A DNA stretch of 64,000 nucleotides from Histomonas meleagridis (GCA_020186115.1 WSYJ01000139.1:124001-188000), one strand, 5' to 3'; positions 30,842 through 41,409 are shown, numbered from the stretch's first letter. A program made the numbers and translations. Notes: generated by a model not told the origin, from the sequence alone.

Positions 30842-31852
30842 ATGTCAACAGAAGAAACATCGAATGAACCAGCCAAACCAAAAACATTAACAGTGGAAAT
30901 GGTACGAAAAAGAGCAGAACATAATGATGGAATGCTATCAACACTTGAAGAAGTTGCTTTGCATCAAGATGAAATTGGCGTTATAACCAATGTATTCGAA
31001 AGATACACACCACACTTAAAGATCCTCTATCTCCAGAATAACTACATCGAAAAAATTGAACACATCACCCTTTTACATGAACTCGAATATTTAAATTTAG
31101 CTTTAAACAATATTCAAGTAATAGAAGGCCTAGAAGGTTGTGAGAAACTCAACAAATTAGATTTGACATGTAATTTTATTGTTGATTTAGTATCTGTTCA
31201 AGTCCTTGAACAAAATATTTTTCTCCGCGAACTTTATTTAATTGGTAATCCATGTGATAAATTTCAAGGCTACCGTGAATTTGTCATTGCTTCTCTCCCT
31301 CAACTCACGACATTTGACGGCACCGAAATCACTCCATCAGAACGCATAGCCGCGAAACGTAAATATTCACAACTTCTTAACCAAATCATTGAACAAGTTT
31401 CCAAATGCGATACTGGGCATTACACTCCAGAAGAACGCATGAAAGCATGGCAAGAAATAGAGGAAACGAAAAAGAAGAACAAACCGCCGGAGCCTAACGG
31501 TCCATCGTTCCAACCGCCAAAACCGCCTGCGCCTCCAAACGGTCCCGATGAAAACGGTCACATCACCCAATGCAACACAGGAAAATGGAACTTCAAGTGG
31601 TATCAAGAAGGAACTAGGCTTTGTCTTGATACTTCTGTACCACGGTATCTTTCTACATCATTGATAGATATAGATGTTAATCCAACATGGATTAGAATAG
31701 AGGCAAAAGGAAAAGTTTTACAATTAGTTCTTCCTGCTGAAGTTAAAAGCGAGCAAGTAGAAGCTCTAAGATCACAAGCATCAGGTCATTTGGTTGTTAA
31801 AATGGAATTAGAACATCCTAATCAATCGCCTGTTGTACAAAAAAAGAATTAA
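30842..31852 (+). CDS. DNAAF11: Dynein axonemal assembly factor 11 (LRRC6/tilB)
   Basis: I prefer ATG 30842 (MSTEETSN), because the family's conserved 'LT-x-E-M-V-R-K-R-A-E-H-N' begins 15 residues later; an upstream in-frame ATG at 30782 is possible. Five SDS22-type leucine-rich repeats (KILYLQNNYIEKIE; YLNLALNNIQVIE; KLDLTCNFIVDL; ELYLIGNPC) are followed by an LRR cap (YREFVIASLPQLTTFDGTEI), then a Pro/Lys-rich linker and a C-terminal CS/p23-like beta domain (residues about 245-330). The protein works with HSP90-type chaperones in the cytoplasm to preassemble flagellar dynein arms. Its presence means a motile flagellate. Length (about 336) is shorter than human LRRC6, as expected in protists. 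Confidence 0.92.
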   Translation: MSTEETSNEPAKPKTLTVEMVRKRAEHNDGMLSTLEEVALHQDEIGVITNVFERYTPHLKILYLQNNYIEKIEHITLLHELEYLNLALNNIQVIEGLEGCEKLNKLDLTCNFIVDLVSVQVLEQNIFLRELYLIGNPCDKFQGYREFVIASLPQLTTFDGTEITPSERIAAKRKYSQLLNQIIEQVSKCDTGHYTPEERMKAWQEIEETKKKNKPPEPNGPSFQPPKPPAPPNGPDENGHITQCNTGKWNFKWYQEGTRLCLDTSVPRYLSTSLIDIDVNPTWIRIEAKGKVLQLVLPAEVKSEQVEALRSQASGHLVVKMELEHPNQSPVVQKKN

Positions 31853-32139
31853 ATTATATTATTATAAATGAACTTAGTAAAAATTGTGAGTAATATTTTA
31901 TAAATTGTTTTTTTAATTCGTTCTTTCATGAAAGTAATTTAATTCAACAAAACCTTTTTAAGAAATGGACTCTCTAGAGCAATAGAAATGAAAAATTTTA
32001 TATAAGTTTTTTGGGTATCTTCAAAACTGGTAAAAATAAGAGAGGCTTTATAAGGAAAAAATATAATTCTTGTTGTGCAAAATGAGAACGTTTATTCTTT
32101 TGGTCGTTGGGCTAAACCAGGGGGGCCCCATATGTTGGA

Positions 32140-33411
32140 ATGTCTGCATTCCTCGAAAAATTGTTCCATTGGGCTTCTTCAAAGACATCAAAGGATGAAT
32201 ACACCAAATACATGCCTGAGCCCATTGGGTTTGGAAAACCGAAGCCTGTAAATAATCCAATTTTAGTAACAGTTGATCGTGTCGATGTTGCTGTTCAAGC
32301 ATACCCAAAATATTTAGGAATTGATGAAGCAAATAACGAGCAATTTTTAAGAGTTGAAAAATGTGTTGAAACTGATGACCAAACTTCAGATCCTTATGTT
32401 CCAATTAGCAGAGCATCATTCTGGGATATTCCCGAAAGTAAGGAAGAAAGTGAAGACGAAGATCAAAACACAAGTAATCTTAGCACTTCCAATAAATCCG
32501 ATTTGTCCGACAAAGAAACAAAAACAGACGAAAAATCAAACTCCTTTACTGGTCTTATCTCTTTAGGTAGCACTACAAGTACAGATTCGTCGTTAGATAA
32601 AAAATCAACATTCAGCTTCGGTATAACCAAATCAGAAAATACAGAAAAGAAAGATCTAACCACAACAGAAACTTCTACGTCAGCAACGTCAGAGGAAAAT
32701 AAAGGAAATTCAATTTTTAATTTCCCAATTTCAGATACATCATCAACAAAAACGGACGAAAAGAAAGAAACACTAGGATTTAGCTTTCTACCAACATTAA
32801 ATACTTCATTTACAACAACAACTGAGGAAAAGAAAGACACTCCGACAATTAATCTCACAACCACAGATACAACATCGGCAACAAAACCTGAAGAAAAGAA
32901 AGAAACGACAGGATTTAGCTTTCTGCCAACATTAAATACTTCATCCACAACAAAAACTGAGGAAAAGAAAGAAACGACAGGATTTAGTTTTCTACCAACA
33001 TTAAATACTTCATCCACAACAACAACTGAGGAAAAGAAAGACACTCCGACAATTAATCTCACATCTACAGATACAACATCGGCAACAAAACCTGAAGAAA
33101 AGAAAGAAACGACAGGATTTAACTTTATGTCAACATCAAATACTTCATCAGCGCCAAGCCTTAGTTGGGGCAAGTCATCAAATACAGATGGCACATCAAG
33201 TTTTAGTTGGGGCAACTCATCAAATACAGATGGCACATCAAGTAATAGTTGGAACTTCTCACTTACATCAGGAACATCATCAAATGGATGGGGCAATGCA
33301 TCAAGTACAACAGGAACATCAAGTACATCAGGAACATTATCAAATGGATGGGGCAGCTCGTCAAATGCAGGAGTCACATCGTTTAACATTCCGCCTCCGC
33401 CGAAACAATAA
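32140..33411 (+). CDS. Low-complexity repeat protein, FxFG nucleoporin-like
   Basis: A 423-residue protein. A folded-looking N-terminus (residues 1-95) is followed by Ser/Thr/Glu/Lys-rich repeats. Units ending in TTGFSFLPTLNTSS occur three times, a TPTINL(T/S)TTDTTSATKPEEKK block occurs twice, and the C-terminus has SWG(N/K)SS repeats. Isolated FSFG and FNF motifs recall FG-nucleoporins, which line the nuclear pore; that is an inference from composition. The DNA is internally repetitive, which also generates a long antisense open frame that I do not count as a gene. There is no signal peptide or membrane segment. Confidence 0.6.
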   Translation: MSAFLEKLFHWASSKTSKDEYTKYMPEPIGFGKPKPVNNPILVTVDRVDVAVQAYPKYLGIDEANNEQFLRVEKCVETDDQTSDPYVPISRASFWDIPESKEESEDEDQNTSNLSTSNKSDLSDKETKTDEKSNSFTGLISLGSTTSTDSSLDKKSTFSFGITKSENTEKKDLTTTETSTSATSEENKGNSIFNFPISDTSSTKTDEKKETLGFSFLPTLNTSFTTTTEEKKDTPTINLTTTDTTSATKPEEKKETTGFSFLPTLNTSSTTKTEEKKETTGFSFLPTLNTSSTTTTEEKKDTPTINLTSTDTTSATKPEEKKETTGFNFMSTSNTSSAPSLSWGKSSNTDGTSSFSWGNSSNTDGTSSNSWNFSLTSGTSSNGWGNASSTTGTSSTSGTLSNGWGSSSNAGVTSFNIPPPPKQ

Positions 33412-33528
33412 TACATAAAAATGATTTATTTTTAATTATTTAATTCCGATTGCTCACATTGAAGAAATTATTGGTTTAAATATGTTTGATAATGATATTT
33501 TTATTTGACAAAAAGTTTTTCTGATGCA

Positions 33529-36522
33529 TCACAAGCCAAACCTTTCGCAAAAGCTTTTGACTTTCTCCTTATCCGCAACAGTAATTACATTATAATGGAT
33601 TCTCTTAATGTATTCCATTATATCTTTAATTGATGGTCTGTTTAATGGATTTTTATCTAAACACTTAATCAATAGATTTGTAAATTCGTCACTTAATTCG
33701 ATAGTTTTCTTTAAATCTGGTATTATTCCATTTATTCTTTCGAATGGATAACTTAACTTATTTATATCACCAAATGGATCCTTTCCATCCAACAAAAACA
33801 AAACTGTTAGAGCGAAGGAATAAACATCTGTAGCCTTTGTTAAATTTGCATTTGAAAATTGTTCTGGCGAAAAATATAACGGATCACCGTAGTCGTAAAC
33901 CATTGAAACCTGTGAAAGTACAAGTTCAAAGTGTTTGTTTACTAAAATTGACGATGGGCAAATATTACAGTGTAAAATGTCATTTTTATGTAAGCATTCA
34001 ATTGCTGACGCTAAAGAAACAATTGAAATGCTTTTCATCGTCGAATTGAACATGTTTGCGAATTTTTCATTTGACACAACTTCGCGAATATTACCATATC
34101 TATAAAAAGGATAAACAACAGATTTTTCATTATATGTAATAATCGGCACTAAAAATGGATGTTTTATGTTGGTATATTTTGTTAAAACAGAATTATTAAT
34201 TGGTATTTCAAACGTTTTCATCAAAAATTTGTTTTTAATTTCAGGGAAAGAAACTAGTTGTGAAATGCTTAAGTTAGAATAACCCAAATTCTTTTCAACT
34301 TTAACATTATCTAATTCTATATGCTGAATGTTCTTTTCATGAATATTTCGTACATCATAATCAATGATAAAGCGTTTGTTACGTTCGTTCATCCATAAAA
34401 TTGTAGGTTTAATATAAAGTGAATTAACAATAAAATTAGATTCTTCACTTTGTGTAACAAAACCACTTGGAGGCATTTCGGAGATACACTCATTCAAAGT
34501 GGCTTTACCTTGGTCATTTAATTCTATGATATAATGTTCAGTAATACCAAATCGTGATTGCGATATCGTAATTTCGCCTTGTTGAGAACAACAAATCACT
34601 GATTTAGATGCATTTCTGAAGTCACATTGTATCATGTTAACTACACTTTTATCCTCAACCTCAATTACATTTTTCGAAAATAGTTCAAATTTACAATTAT
34701 CGAAAAACACATTTGAATCTTTCATTACACGGAAACCTGAAAGGCTTCTATTCGAGTAACATTCAATAAATTTCACATTAGAATTTCGAATAATTATTGG
34801 TAATGTAAAATTACAACCTTGAATTTCGGCAACTGAATTTTCGAATGAAATTGCTGTTTCAAGTGGACCACTAAAGTTAACGTTACAATTATATAAGAAA
34901 GTTTTAGCCTTTGATTTGATGTAAAATCCGATGTCACTTTTGTTGATTGTAAAGTTATGAAAAATTCCACTTGATCGGTCTTCTAATATAACCGCTCCTT
35001 GATGTCTATCGGCTATACAATTTGACACGCGAATTTGTGATGTTCCTGAGCCAACAATTCCGTGTTTATTATCACAAAAGTATGCGTGATCAATGTTACC
35101 GAATGATTGGCCACCAAGCATTATTGATGAGTCATTTGGATTTCGATTAAATAATGTTCCAATTAAATATATTTTTGATTGATCATTTACTATGATTGAT
35201 TGATTTCGTGCATTTTCGAATATCGAAAATTTGTCATGATATTGTGATTGTTGATTGAGTGCAATGTTATATTGTTGATATGAAAAGTTACAAGAAAATG
35301 TATATAATTGACTGTTTTGAGATAACGTAATTCCGCATGTTTCATTGTTCTTAAATGTGCTATTTCGTACGTATAATATGATATTTGCTTCGGCATCTCC
35401 ACCAAATGATTGATTTTCAGTTATCGTACAATTATCAATATAAATGTTATTTTTGGCTTCGCTTTTAGTGGTTAAAACAAAGCCATTTCTGCCATTGTTT
35501 CGAATGGTTGTGTTAGTTAAAAATGAATAATTGCAATCTTCGATTTGAATGCCATTCGAACCTGACTCATTGAATGTACAATTTAGCAACGCGCTTTTTT
35601 GTACACGCCTTAAGACTATTCCGACCAATTTATTTTTATAAAATTCGCAATTTCGAAAAATTAATTTTTCACCTCCAACACAAAAAGCGCCAATTTCATT
35701 GTTATTATTAAACTTACAATTCTCAAAAATGCCTTCAATTCCTTCAAAGAATAAACCGCAATTTTGGCAATCTGATAAATCACAATTAATTAAAAGCAGC
35801 ATAGATTTTGGTTTGGTTATAATGCCTTTTTGAATTGTGCCAGAAAATGTTGTGTTTTTGATGAGACCACGTGCTTCATTTTGGAAAAGAATTGATCCAT
35901 TTGAAATGAGACAATCATGAATTGTGGTAACTGTGTTATCTAATAAAACAAGAAGAGGATCTCTGCTTTCAGTTGAGGTATGTGTGAGCTCACATTTGTT
36001 AAGATACAAATGTCCTTTTGAAGATACTTTGATTAATAACGTTTGTACACCAGTAAATTTACAATTGTTGCAGCAAATTATAGCTGATGGCGAACTTTCA
36101 ATACAGCATGTTTGTCTTGTAGTAAAAGTACAATTATCAAATTGAATGAAACCTGCAAGAGCTATTACACAAAAGCCTTTACTATCCTCACCATCAACGC
36201 GAAAATCAATTCCTTCAAAACTTACATAATTTGTAAGAATTTCAACGATATCATCTTCTGTTTGTGAAATTGTTACTTTACCATTAGCTTGAAAGAATAA
36301 AGGTCTTGATATGTTAAGATGTTCATTATATGTTCCGCTGTTAATAAGAATTGTATCTCCAGCATTTGAATTTGAAATTGCATCATTTATTGTATTATAA
36401 TGTGATGATGGTCCAACTTCGAGTGTTTTGTTTTTAATTGGTTTATTAGCTTGTTGGATCACAAAAGAGCTTTCATTTAATGTGTCTGATAAAGAAAGTA
36501 TTTCTTCAAGATTGCTATTCAT
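33529..36522 (-). CDS. Right-handed beta-helix protein with C-terminal pseudokinase
   Basis: 997 residues from ATG 36522; the frame extends upstream only to a TTG. Residues about 30-700 are successive parallel beta-helix coils, with repeated 'x-x-N-C-x-F' and 'G-I/F-x-x-x-x-x-S' patterns (FDNCTF, FENCKFNNNN, FRNCEFYKN), as in NosD/pectate-lyase-like folds. Residues about 780-985 are a protein-kinase C-lobe: HCNICPSSILV stands where HRDxKxxN is expected, then DPLYFSPEQF, DVYSFALTVLFLLDGKDPF and a final NRPSIKDI. The catalytic Asp of HRD is replaced and no DFG is evident, so it is predicted inactive. It probably lacks a secretion signal, so a cytosolic scaffold is likely. Confidence 0.85.
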   Translation of the reverse strand: MNSNLEEILSLSDTLNESSFVIQQANKPIKNKTLEVGPSSHYNTINDAISNSNAGDTILINSGTYNEHLNISRPLFFQANGKVTISQTEDDIVEILTNYVSFEGIDFRVDGEDSKGFCVIALAGFIQFDNCTFTTRQTCCIESSPSAIICCNNCKFTGVQTLLIKVSSKGHLYLNKCELTHTSTESRDPLLVLLDNTVTTIHDCLISNGSILFQNEARGLIKNTTFSGTIQKGIITKPKSMLLLINCDLSDCQNCGLFFEGIEGIFENCKFNNNNEIGAFCVGGEKLIFRNCEFYKNKLVGIVLRRVQKSALLNCTFNESGSNGIQIEDCNYSFLTNTTIRNNGRNGFVLTTKSEAKNNIYIDNCTITENQSFGGDAEANIILYVRNSTFKNNETCGITLSQNSQLYTFSCNFSYQQYNIALNQQSQYHDKFSIFENARNQSIIVNDQSKIYLIGTLFNRNPNDSSIMLGGQSFGNIDHAYFCDNKHGIVGSGTSQIRVSNCIADRHQGAVILEDRSSGIFHNFTINKSDIGFYIKSKAKTFLYNCNVNFSGPLETAISFENSVAEIQGCNFTLPIIIRNSNVKFIECYSNRSLSGFRVMKDSNVFFDNCKFELFSKNVIEVEDKSVVNMIQCDFRNASKSVICCSQQGEITISQSRFGITEHYIIELNDQGKATLNECISEMPPSGFVTQSEESNFIVNSLYIKPTILWMNERNKRFIIDYDVRNIHEKNIQHIELDNVKVEKNLGYSNLSISQLVSFPEIKNKFLMKTFEIPINNSVLTKYTNIKHPFLVPIITYNEKSVVYPFYRYGNIREVVSNEKFANMFNSTMKSISIVSLASAIECLHKNDILHCNICPSSILVNKHFELVLSQVSMVYDYGDPLYFSPEQFSNANLTKATDVYSFALTVLFLLDGKDPFGDINKLSYPFERINGIIPDLKKTIELSDEFTNLLIKCLDKNPLNRPSIKDIMEYIKRIHYNVITVADKEKVKSFCERFGL

Positions 36523-36578
36523 TTCATAATGTAAACTATTCAAATCGTGAATATTTACCAAAAAAAAAGTCAGTTTAC

Positions 36579-37544
36579 TTAAACATATTCGATAGGCGCT
36601 GTTGAAAACGCTCTGTTTCTAAAGCGAATATAATTAATACTTCTATCGTAAATTATCAAGTTTGCATCAACAGCTTTGTTGATATAACTTTGGATATTTT
36701 CAATAGGCTTTTTCATGTTAGCCTTAAGCAAAGGTTCAATTTCTCCCATCGAAATCATTGATTTACCAATAGATTTCATTGATTCAATTAATGTCTTAAA
36801 TTGACTATCAACTTGAATTGCTTGTTCTTTTGGAACATGTCTTGGTGATTTTCGTGGGGACTTAGATAAAGGAGATCTAAGGTCAATCTGATATTTGAAA
36901 TCTGAATTTGAAAGTGGTTGAATTAAATCTTCAACACCATCATTTTCAGTTTCTTCTTCCAATCCAATAGATTGGTTGTAATTGTTAATTTCTTCTTCTT
37001 CAAAAAACATGTCGTCATCAAATTCTTCTTTCTGTGATTTTTCTGATTCAGATTTCTCTTCTTGGATTTCATAAACAGTACTTGTTTCTTTGATAGTTGA
37101 TGCATTGTTTTTAAGTGGTTCGAGGCTAGGCCATTTCAAAAAGGTAATTGGAAATTGACCAACGACAAATTCATATTCAAATGAATCTTGAGGGTTCTTA
37201 GATGAAGCCAAAATGACATTTTTTGGTTTGATTTTTTGGAATAAAGATAACCAAATTGAAAACATGTTTGAAATTAAGATAACAGAATATTCACCACCGC
37301 ATGAATTTGAGAATAACACAATATCTGCAATTGCGTCATAAATAGATTTTTCGCCTTGACGAATTGAAACTTGAAAAATTACACTTAAATCATTAATTGA
37401 TGAAGGAATTGTTTTGGGATCATTTGCTAGAACAATTACTTTTGAGATTGATGACTTATTCATTTTTGAAACTTTCCTAATGAATTCAATATTATTAGAT
37501 GGACATTGAGTGCAATCCCAAACAAGAATTGTTCCTTGCTTCAT
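36579..37544 (-). CDS. NYN-like / OST-HTH (LOTUS)-like protein candidate
   Basis: I start at ATG 37544 (MKQGTILVWDCTQCPSNNIE), since upstream codons encode a poorly conserved hydrophobic leader. Residues 1-130 look like a Rossmann/PIN-type NYN domain: ILVWDCTQCP, YDAIADIVLFSNSCGGEYSV and a later IKPKNVILAS strand. A Glu/Ser-rich linker follows (about 155-225). The C-terminal 70 residues (FKTLIESMKSIGKSMISMGE...VDANLIIYDRSINYIRF) resemble an OST-HTH/LOTUS winged helix. NYN plus LOTUS proteins (as in MARF1) are RNA-binding or RNA-cleaving regulators. Tentative; the catalytic acids are only partly visible. Confidence 0.4.
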   Translation of the reverse strand: MKQGTILVWDCTQCPSNNIEFIRKVSKMNKSSISKVIVLANDPKTIPSSINDLSVIFQVSIRQGEKSIYDAIADIVLFSNSCGGEYSVILISNMFSIWLSLFQKIKPKNVILASSKNPQDSFEYEFVVGQFPITFLKWPSLEPLKNNASTIKETSTVYEIQEEKSESEKSQKEEFDDDMFFEEEEINNYNQSIGLEEETENDGVEDLIQPLSNSDFKYQIDLRSPLSKSPRKSPRHVPKEQAIQVDSQFKTLIESMKSIGKSMISMGEIEPLLKANMKKPIENIQSYINKAVDANLIIYDRSINYIRFRNRAFSTAPIEYV

Positions 37545-37721
37545 GATATGAATACGTTTAAATAAATTCAAAACGTACATCATTTGGTTCCTAATGTTCG
37601 ACTCTTTATAAAACAATACAAACAAGAGAAACACGAAGTCGAAGCTCTATAGTTACAAAATTATCAAAAATAAATTATTGAAAAAAAATTACATCTTTTG
37701 ATGAATAAAGTTTTATTAAAA

Positions 37722-38216
37722 TTAGATCAACCCATTGTCCTTTAGGAACCCGGGCATTGCTGCTTTTATGTTATCAAACATGATCTGGAAACCATTATCA
37801 CCACCATAATATGGGTCATCAATTCCTTCTGGTGGATTGAACAAAACTAATGATGCTTTTGCATTTTTTGGCTTTTGGTATTCAAGAGTTTGATAAACTG
37901 ATTGATCAAGTGCAGCAATAACATCAAAAGTATCCCAATCTGAGTTTTTGATTTGACGAGCTCTTTGATGGCTGATGTCAACGCCATTTTTCTTGCAAAC
38001 ATTTTCAGAACGAGAATCAGGACTTTGACCAACATGGAAACTACATGTTCCAGCGCTATCAACCTTAATAGAACCATTGACAATACTTCTGCAAATTCCT
38101 TCACATGCTGGTGAACGGCAAATGTTTCCAAGGCAAACGAAAAGCACTGATTTCTGCATGGACATTTGTAGAAATGTGATATGAAAACCCCTTTTTTTCA
38201 CATCTTCCAAATCCAT
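37722..38216 (-). CDS. Low-molecular-weight protein tyrosine phosphatase
   Basis: The P-loop CLGNICRS gives the CX5R(S) motif of class II Cys phosphatases, and the general-acid loop is DDPYYGG near the C-terminus. Length from MSMQKS (ATG 38165) is 147 residues, near the family norm; an upstream ATG at 38216 adds 17 residues. It dephosphorylates phosphotyrosine and acyl-phosphates in the cytosol. The tail after DDPYYGG (FQIMFDNIKAAMPGFL) is the usual final helix. No disruption is seen. Confidence 0.95.
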   Translation of the reverse strand: MDLEDVKKRGFHITFLQMSMQKSVLFVCLGNICRSPACEGICRSIVNGSIKVDSAGTCSFHVGQSPDSRSENVCKKNGVDISHQRARQIKNSDWDTFDVIAALDQSVYQTLEYQKPKNAKASLVLFNPPEGIDDPYYGGDNGFQIMFDNIKAAMPGFLKDNGLI

Positions 38217-38462
38217 AATTCGTAAGGATTAAAGACAAAAAGACAATTTAATCCAACTAACGATGAATAATCGAAAATGATTTCAATCAAATTTTCATTA
38301 ATCTAATTTGCATCAAATTCAAACTTTTTTTATTTTCATCAAATATATGTTAATATTCTATGAAACAAGAAAACATAATGATTTTAAAAAGGAATTTCAT
38401 AATATTTTTTATGAGATAATCCTGAAAAACATTTTATGCTTTTGCACATTGAAAAAATTTTA

Positions 38463-38467
38463 AACGG
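38463..38467 (+). promoter_or_regulatory. AACGG motif upstream of helicase gene
   Basis: TTTTAAACGGACAC lies 55 bp before the helicase ATG. Confidence 0.25.
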
Positions 38468-38521
38468 ACACAATCAAAGTATTCAAATCCAACTTCCCGT
38501 GAAGTTGATGATTGAATAAAT

Positions 38522-41017
38522 ATGAGGGGGTCTATTCCCTCAAGCTTTTTTGATGAGTCAAATCAAGGCTTTCAAAGAAGAAAAATCGAAAGGTTCCGAT
38601 CACCAGAAAGTGGTCATAGAACCACAAAAGAACATTATGAAACAAATCAAGATATGACTGATGTAGGAATTCCCCCTTTTTTACAAAATTCTTATTTACA
38701 AGGGACACCACCACCGAAGGTAACTCAACTTCGGCCTTGGCAAAAAGAACTTCTTTTAAGTGATGATTGGAAAAGTAATAAAAATGCAATTATCTTAGTT
38801 CCAACATCTGGTGGTAAAACATTAGCGGCTGATGTTGCTTTTGCTCAACAATTAGAACAAGACCCAGAATCCAAAATGATTTTTTCATTACCATTTGTTT
38901 CACTTGCATCAGAAAAAGCACTTGAATATCGTTCACGTTTTAACAAATTCCATGTTCGCCCATTCTATCAAAATGTTGGTGGTATGGATTTTCGTCGTGG
39001 TAACATTGCAGTTTGCACATTTGAGAAAGTTCACTCACTTCTTAACAGTGCAATTCGCGATGGATACATCAGCAAGTTCAAAGTTATTGTGATAGACGAG
39101 ATACATATGATAGGCGAGTCAGAGCGTGGCGCTGTCATCGAGTCCATCATCGTGAAGCTTCTGTTACTTCGTCCGCACATCAACATCCGCATCATCGGCC
39201 TAACCGCCACATTGAACGTTGCGGACGTTAAGCGAATTTCAACGTGGATTAACGGTTTCTCCTATGTGTGCTCACAAAGACCTTCTCCAATCAAAAACTA
39301 TTTCAAGGCATCGAATGGCGATCTTTACATACTTGAGAATGGTGTACAAAGGCAAATACTTAAGTTAAATTCAATACCAGAAGATAACAAACATATTTTA
39401 CACCCAGTTAGAACATGTCTTTCACAACATCCTTCAAGTACTGTTTTGGTCTTTGTTAACACACGTAAACTAACTGTTCAGGTGGCACTTTTCATAGCGC
39501 GACATTTATTTGATGAAAATAATTCATTACCACAGATTCAACAACCATCAACACGGCTTTCTGCGTCACGAGACTTATTAATTCAACGACTTTCCAAGCT
39601 TGAAACTGGTATTGATCCCAACATTGGTCGATGCATCAAATCAGGCGTTGCATTTCATCATGCAGGAATGTTATTAGAAGAACGAAAGCTTATCGAAGAT
39701 GCAGCGCGTGATTCTGTGATCTCTATAATCGTAGCTACCACAACTTTATCTGCCGGAATTAATATACGAAGTGTATCCAGAGTAATCATTTATGACTTAT
39801 ATCGACAGGGGAACATATTAATACCGAATTCGGTCTTTATTCAAATGGCTGGACGAGCAGGACGAAATGAGTTAATTGGCGGCGATGTCTTTATCTTAGC
39901 CCGGACAACAAATGAACGTGAAATACAAGACGCGTGTGCCTTATCACGCAATGAAATCGAGAATATAACACCACAACTTTTTATGTCTGAGAAATCATCA
40001 GATCGATATTTTTTACAATGTTTATATTTAGGCTTATTACCGAACGTTTTCGACTTTGTTAACAATTCGTTGCAATTTTATAATGATAATGAATCGGATG
40101 AAAGCGCAAAACAAAAAATAATTAATGAAATTGTTTTCCGTTTATTAACAAATAATTTAATAGAAAAAAATGTAACAAAAGAAGATTTGATAATATATAA
40201 ACCTACAAAACTTGGAACAGCTATAGCGAGCTCAACATTATCTATTGATGAAGGTTTGGAACTTAAAGAGACAATTGATAATTTGCAAGAAAAATTATAT
40301 CTGAAAGATGACGTTCATTTGTTATATTTGTGTATCCCAACGAATTTGACGACATATGAAAAGACTCCGTCATATGATAATAAGATTTGGAACATATTAA
40401 TTAATGAACATTATGAAGTGTTGAAACTGATAACGAAGTTGGACAATAAAATGTTCGAAAGACACTTCATAATTACGTTAAAAAATGGTAATCGAAAAGG
40501 TATTACAAAAGAATTATTGAAATTGGATAATTTGTTGGATCGGTTTTTTTACGCTTGTATATTGGGGAAATTGATATCAGAGATACCAATCATTAGCTTA
40601 ATGAATGAATTTAACATCGAAAGAGGAACAATCCAAATGCTGCAGATGAAGGCCGCAAACTTTGCCAACCAAAGCTTTAAATTCTGTGAAATTAACGGTT
40701 ATAGCACGTTAAGCAAGGCACTGAACACGTTTAAAGACCGTTTAAACTTCGGAGTGAAAAATGAATTGTTACCTTTGATGAAATTGCCTTCTTGTAATAA
40801 GGAAATCGCTAGAACTTTGATAATAAATAGAATTATGACGCCTATTGAATTGGCGGAATATTCATCTGATTTCATTTTGGAATTGGTGGTAAATGGAAAT
40901 AAAAATTTGAAAAATAATAAGAAATTCGAAGAAATGATATGCAAAATTATCGAGGAAGCTAAGAACGTGGCAAAAAGTTTGAACATAATAGATGATATAG
41001 AAAATAATATGAAATAA
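38522..41017 (+). CDS. POLQ/HELQ-type superfamily 2 DNA helicase
   Basis: 831 residues from ATG 38522. Motifs: LRPWQKELL Q-motif region, Walker A PTSGGKT (about 95), DEIHMIGE Walker B (about 190), LTATL (motif III), TTTLSAGIN (motif V) and QMAGRAGR (motif VI, about 440), then a winged-helix/ratchet-like region. The WQ-x-x-LL and PTSGGKT forms match DNA polymerase theta helicase and HELQ rather than RNA Ski2 helicases. There is no polymerase domain in the C-terminus. The role is probably repair of double-strand breaks or stalled forks in the nucleus. The central section 39.0-39.3 kb has noticeably higher GC than its flanks. Confidence 0.9.
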   Translation: MRGSIPSSFFDESNQGFQRRKIERFRSPESGHRTTKEHYETNQDMTDVGIPPFLQNSYLQGTPPPKVTQLRPWQKELLLSDDWKSNKNAIILVPTSGGKTLAADVAFAQQLEQDPESKMIFSLPFVSLASEKALEYRSRFNKFHVRPFYQNVGGMDFRRGNIAVCTFEKVHSLLNSAIRDGYISKFKVIVIDEIHMIGESERGAVIESIIVKLLLLRPHINIRIIGLTATLNVADVKRISTWINGFSYVCSQRPSPIKNYFKASNGDLYILENGVQRQILKLNSIPEDNKHILHPVRTCLSQHPSSTVLVFVNTRKLTVQVALFIARHLFDENNSLPQIQQPSTRLSASRDLLIQRLSKLETGIDPNIGRCIKSGVAFHHAGMLLEERKLIEDAARDSVISIIVATTTLSAGINIRSVSRVIIYDLYRQGNILIPNSVFIQMAGRAGRNELIGGDVFILARTTNEREIQDACALSRNEIENITPQLFMSEKSSDRYFLQCLYLGLLPNVFDFVNNSLQFYNDNESDESAKQKIINEIVFRLLTNNLIEKNVTKEDLIIYKPTKLGTAIASSTLSIDEGLELKETIDNLQEKLYLKDDVHLLYLCIPTNLTTYEKTPSYDNKIWNILINEHYEVLKLITKLDNKMFERHFIITLKNGNRKGITKELLKLDNLLDRFFYACILGKLISEIPIISLMNEFNIERGTIQMLQMKAANFANQSFKFCEINGYSTLSKALNTFKDRLNFGVKNELLPLMKLPSCNKEIARTLIINRIMTPIELAEYSSDFILELVVNGNKNLKNNKKFEEMICKIIEEAKNVAKSLNIIDDIENNMK

Positions 41018-41409
41018 ATTGTTTGTATTATATAAATGAATTTTTTTTAATTGTAACAATATGTGAATGACTTTATCTAAAAATAAGAGAAGTTAATTAC
41101 AATAATTTCTTTTTGGTGCTTGTTATAATGTTTTGTAAATTTACATAATGGAAGAATGTGTTTAATATAAATGTATAAAGTTGCATGAGAAAAGTAGATT
41201 ACATATAACTTCTCTAGAAACTTCACGCATAATTCCAATGCTTTTTAAAATACATGTAAAAGCATCATAAAAAAGCAGAAAGGCCTTTTAATAAAATGAT
41301 TTTACTTTTAAAAGTTCAGAAATATTAAGATAAAAGCAAATATATTATATATAACAACGAATGCATTTTCTTATGGAAAAACACAATTATTGATAATCAT
41401 TTATTCGCA
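41018..41409. other. Intergenic stretch between convergent genes
   Basis: AT-rich; nothing else seen. The two flanking genes converge, so it holds only 3' ends. Confidence 0.5.

Noticed and set aside
32463-33416. A 317-residue open frame antisense to the FxFG-like gene
   Set aside because: It is the shadow of a repetitive low-complexity gene: its Val/Phe/Pro pattern is simply the complement of the repeats.
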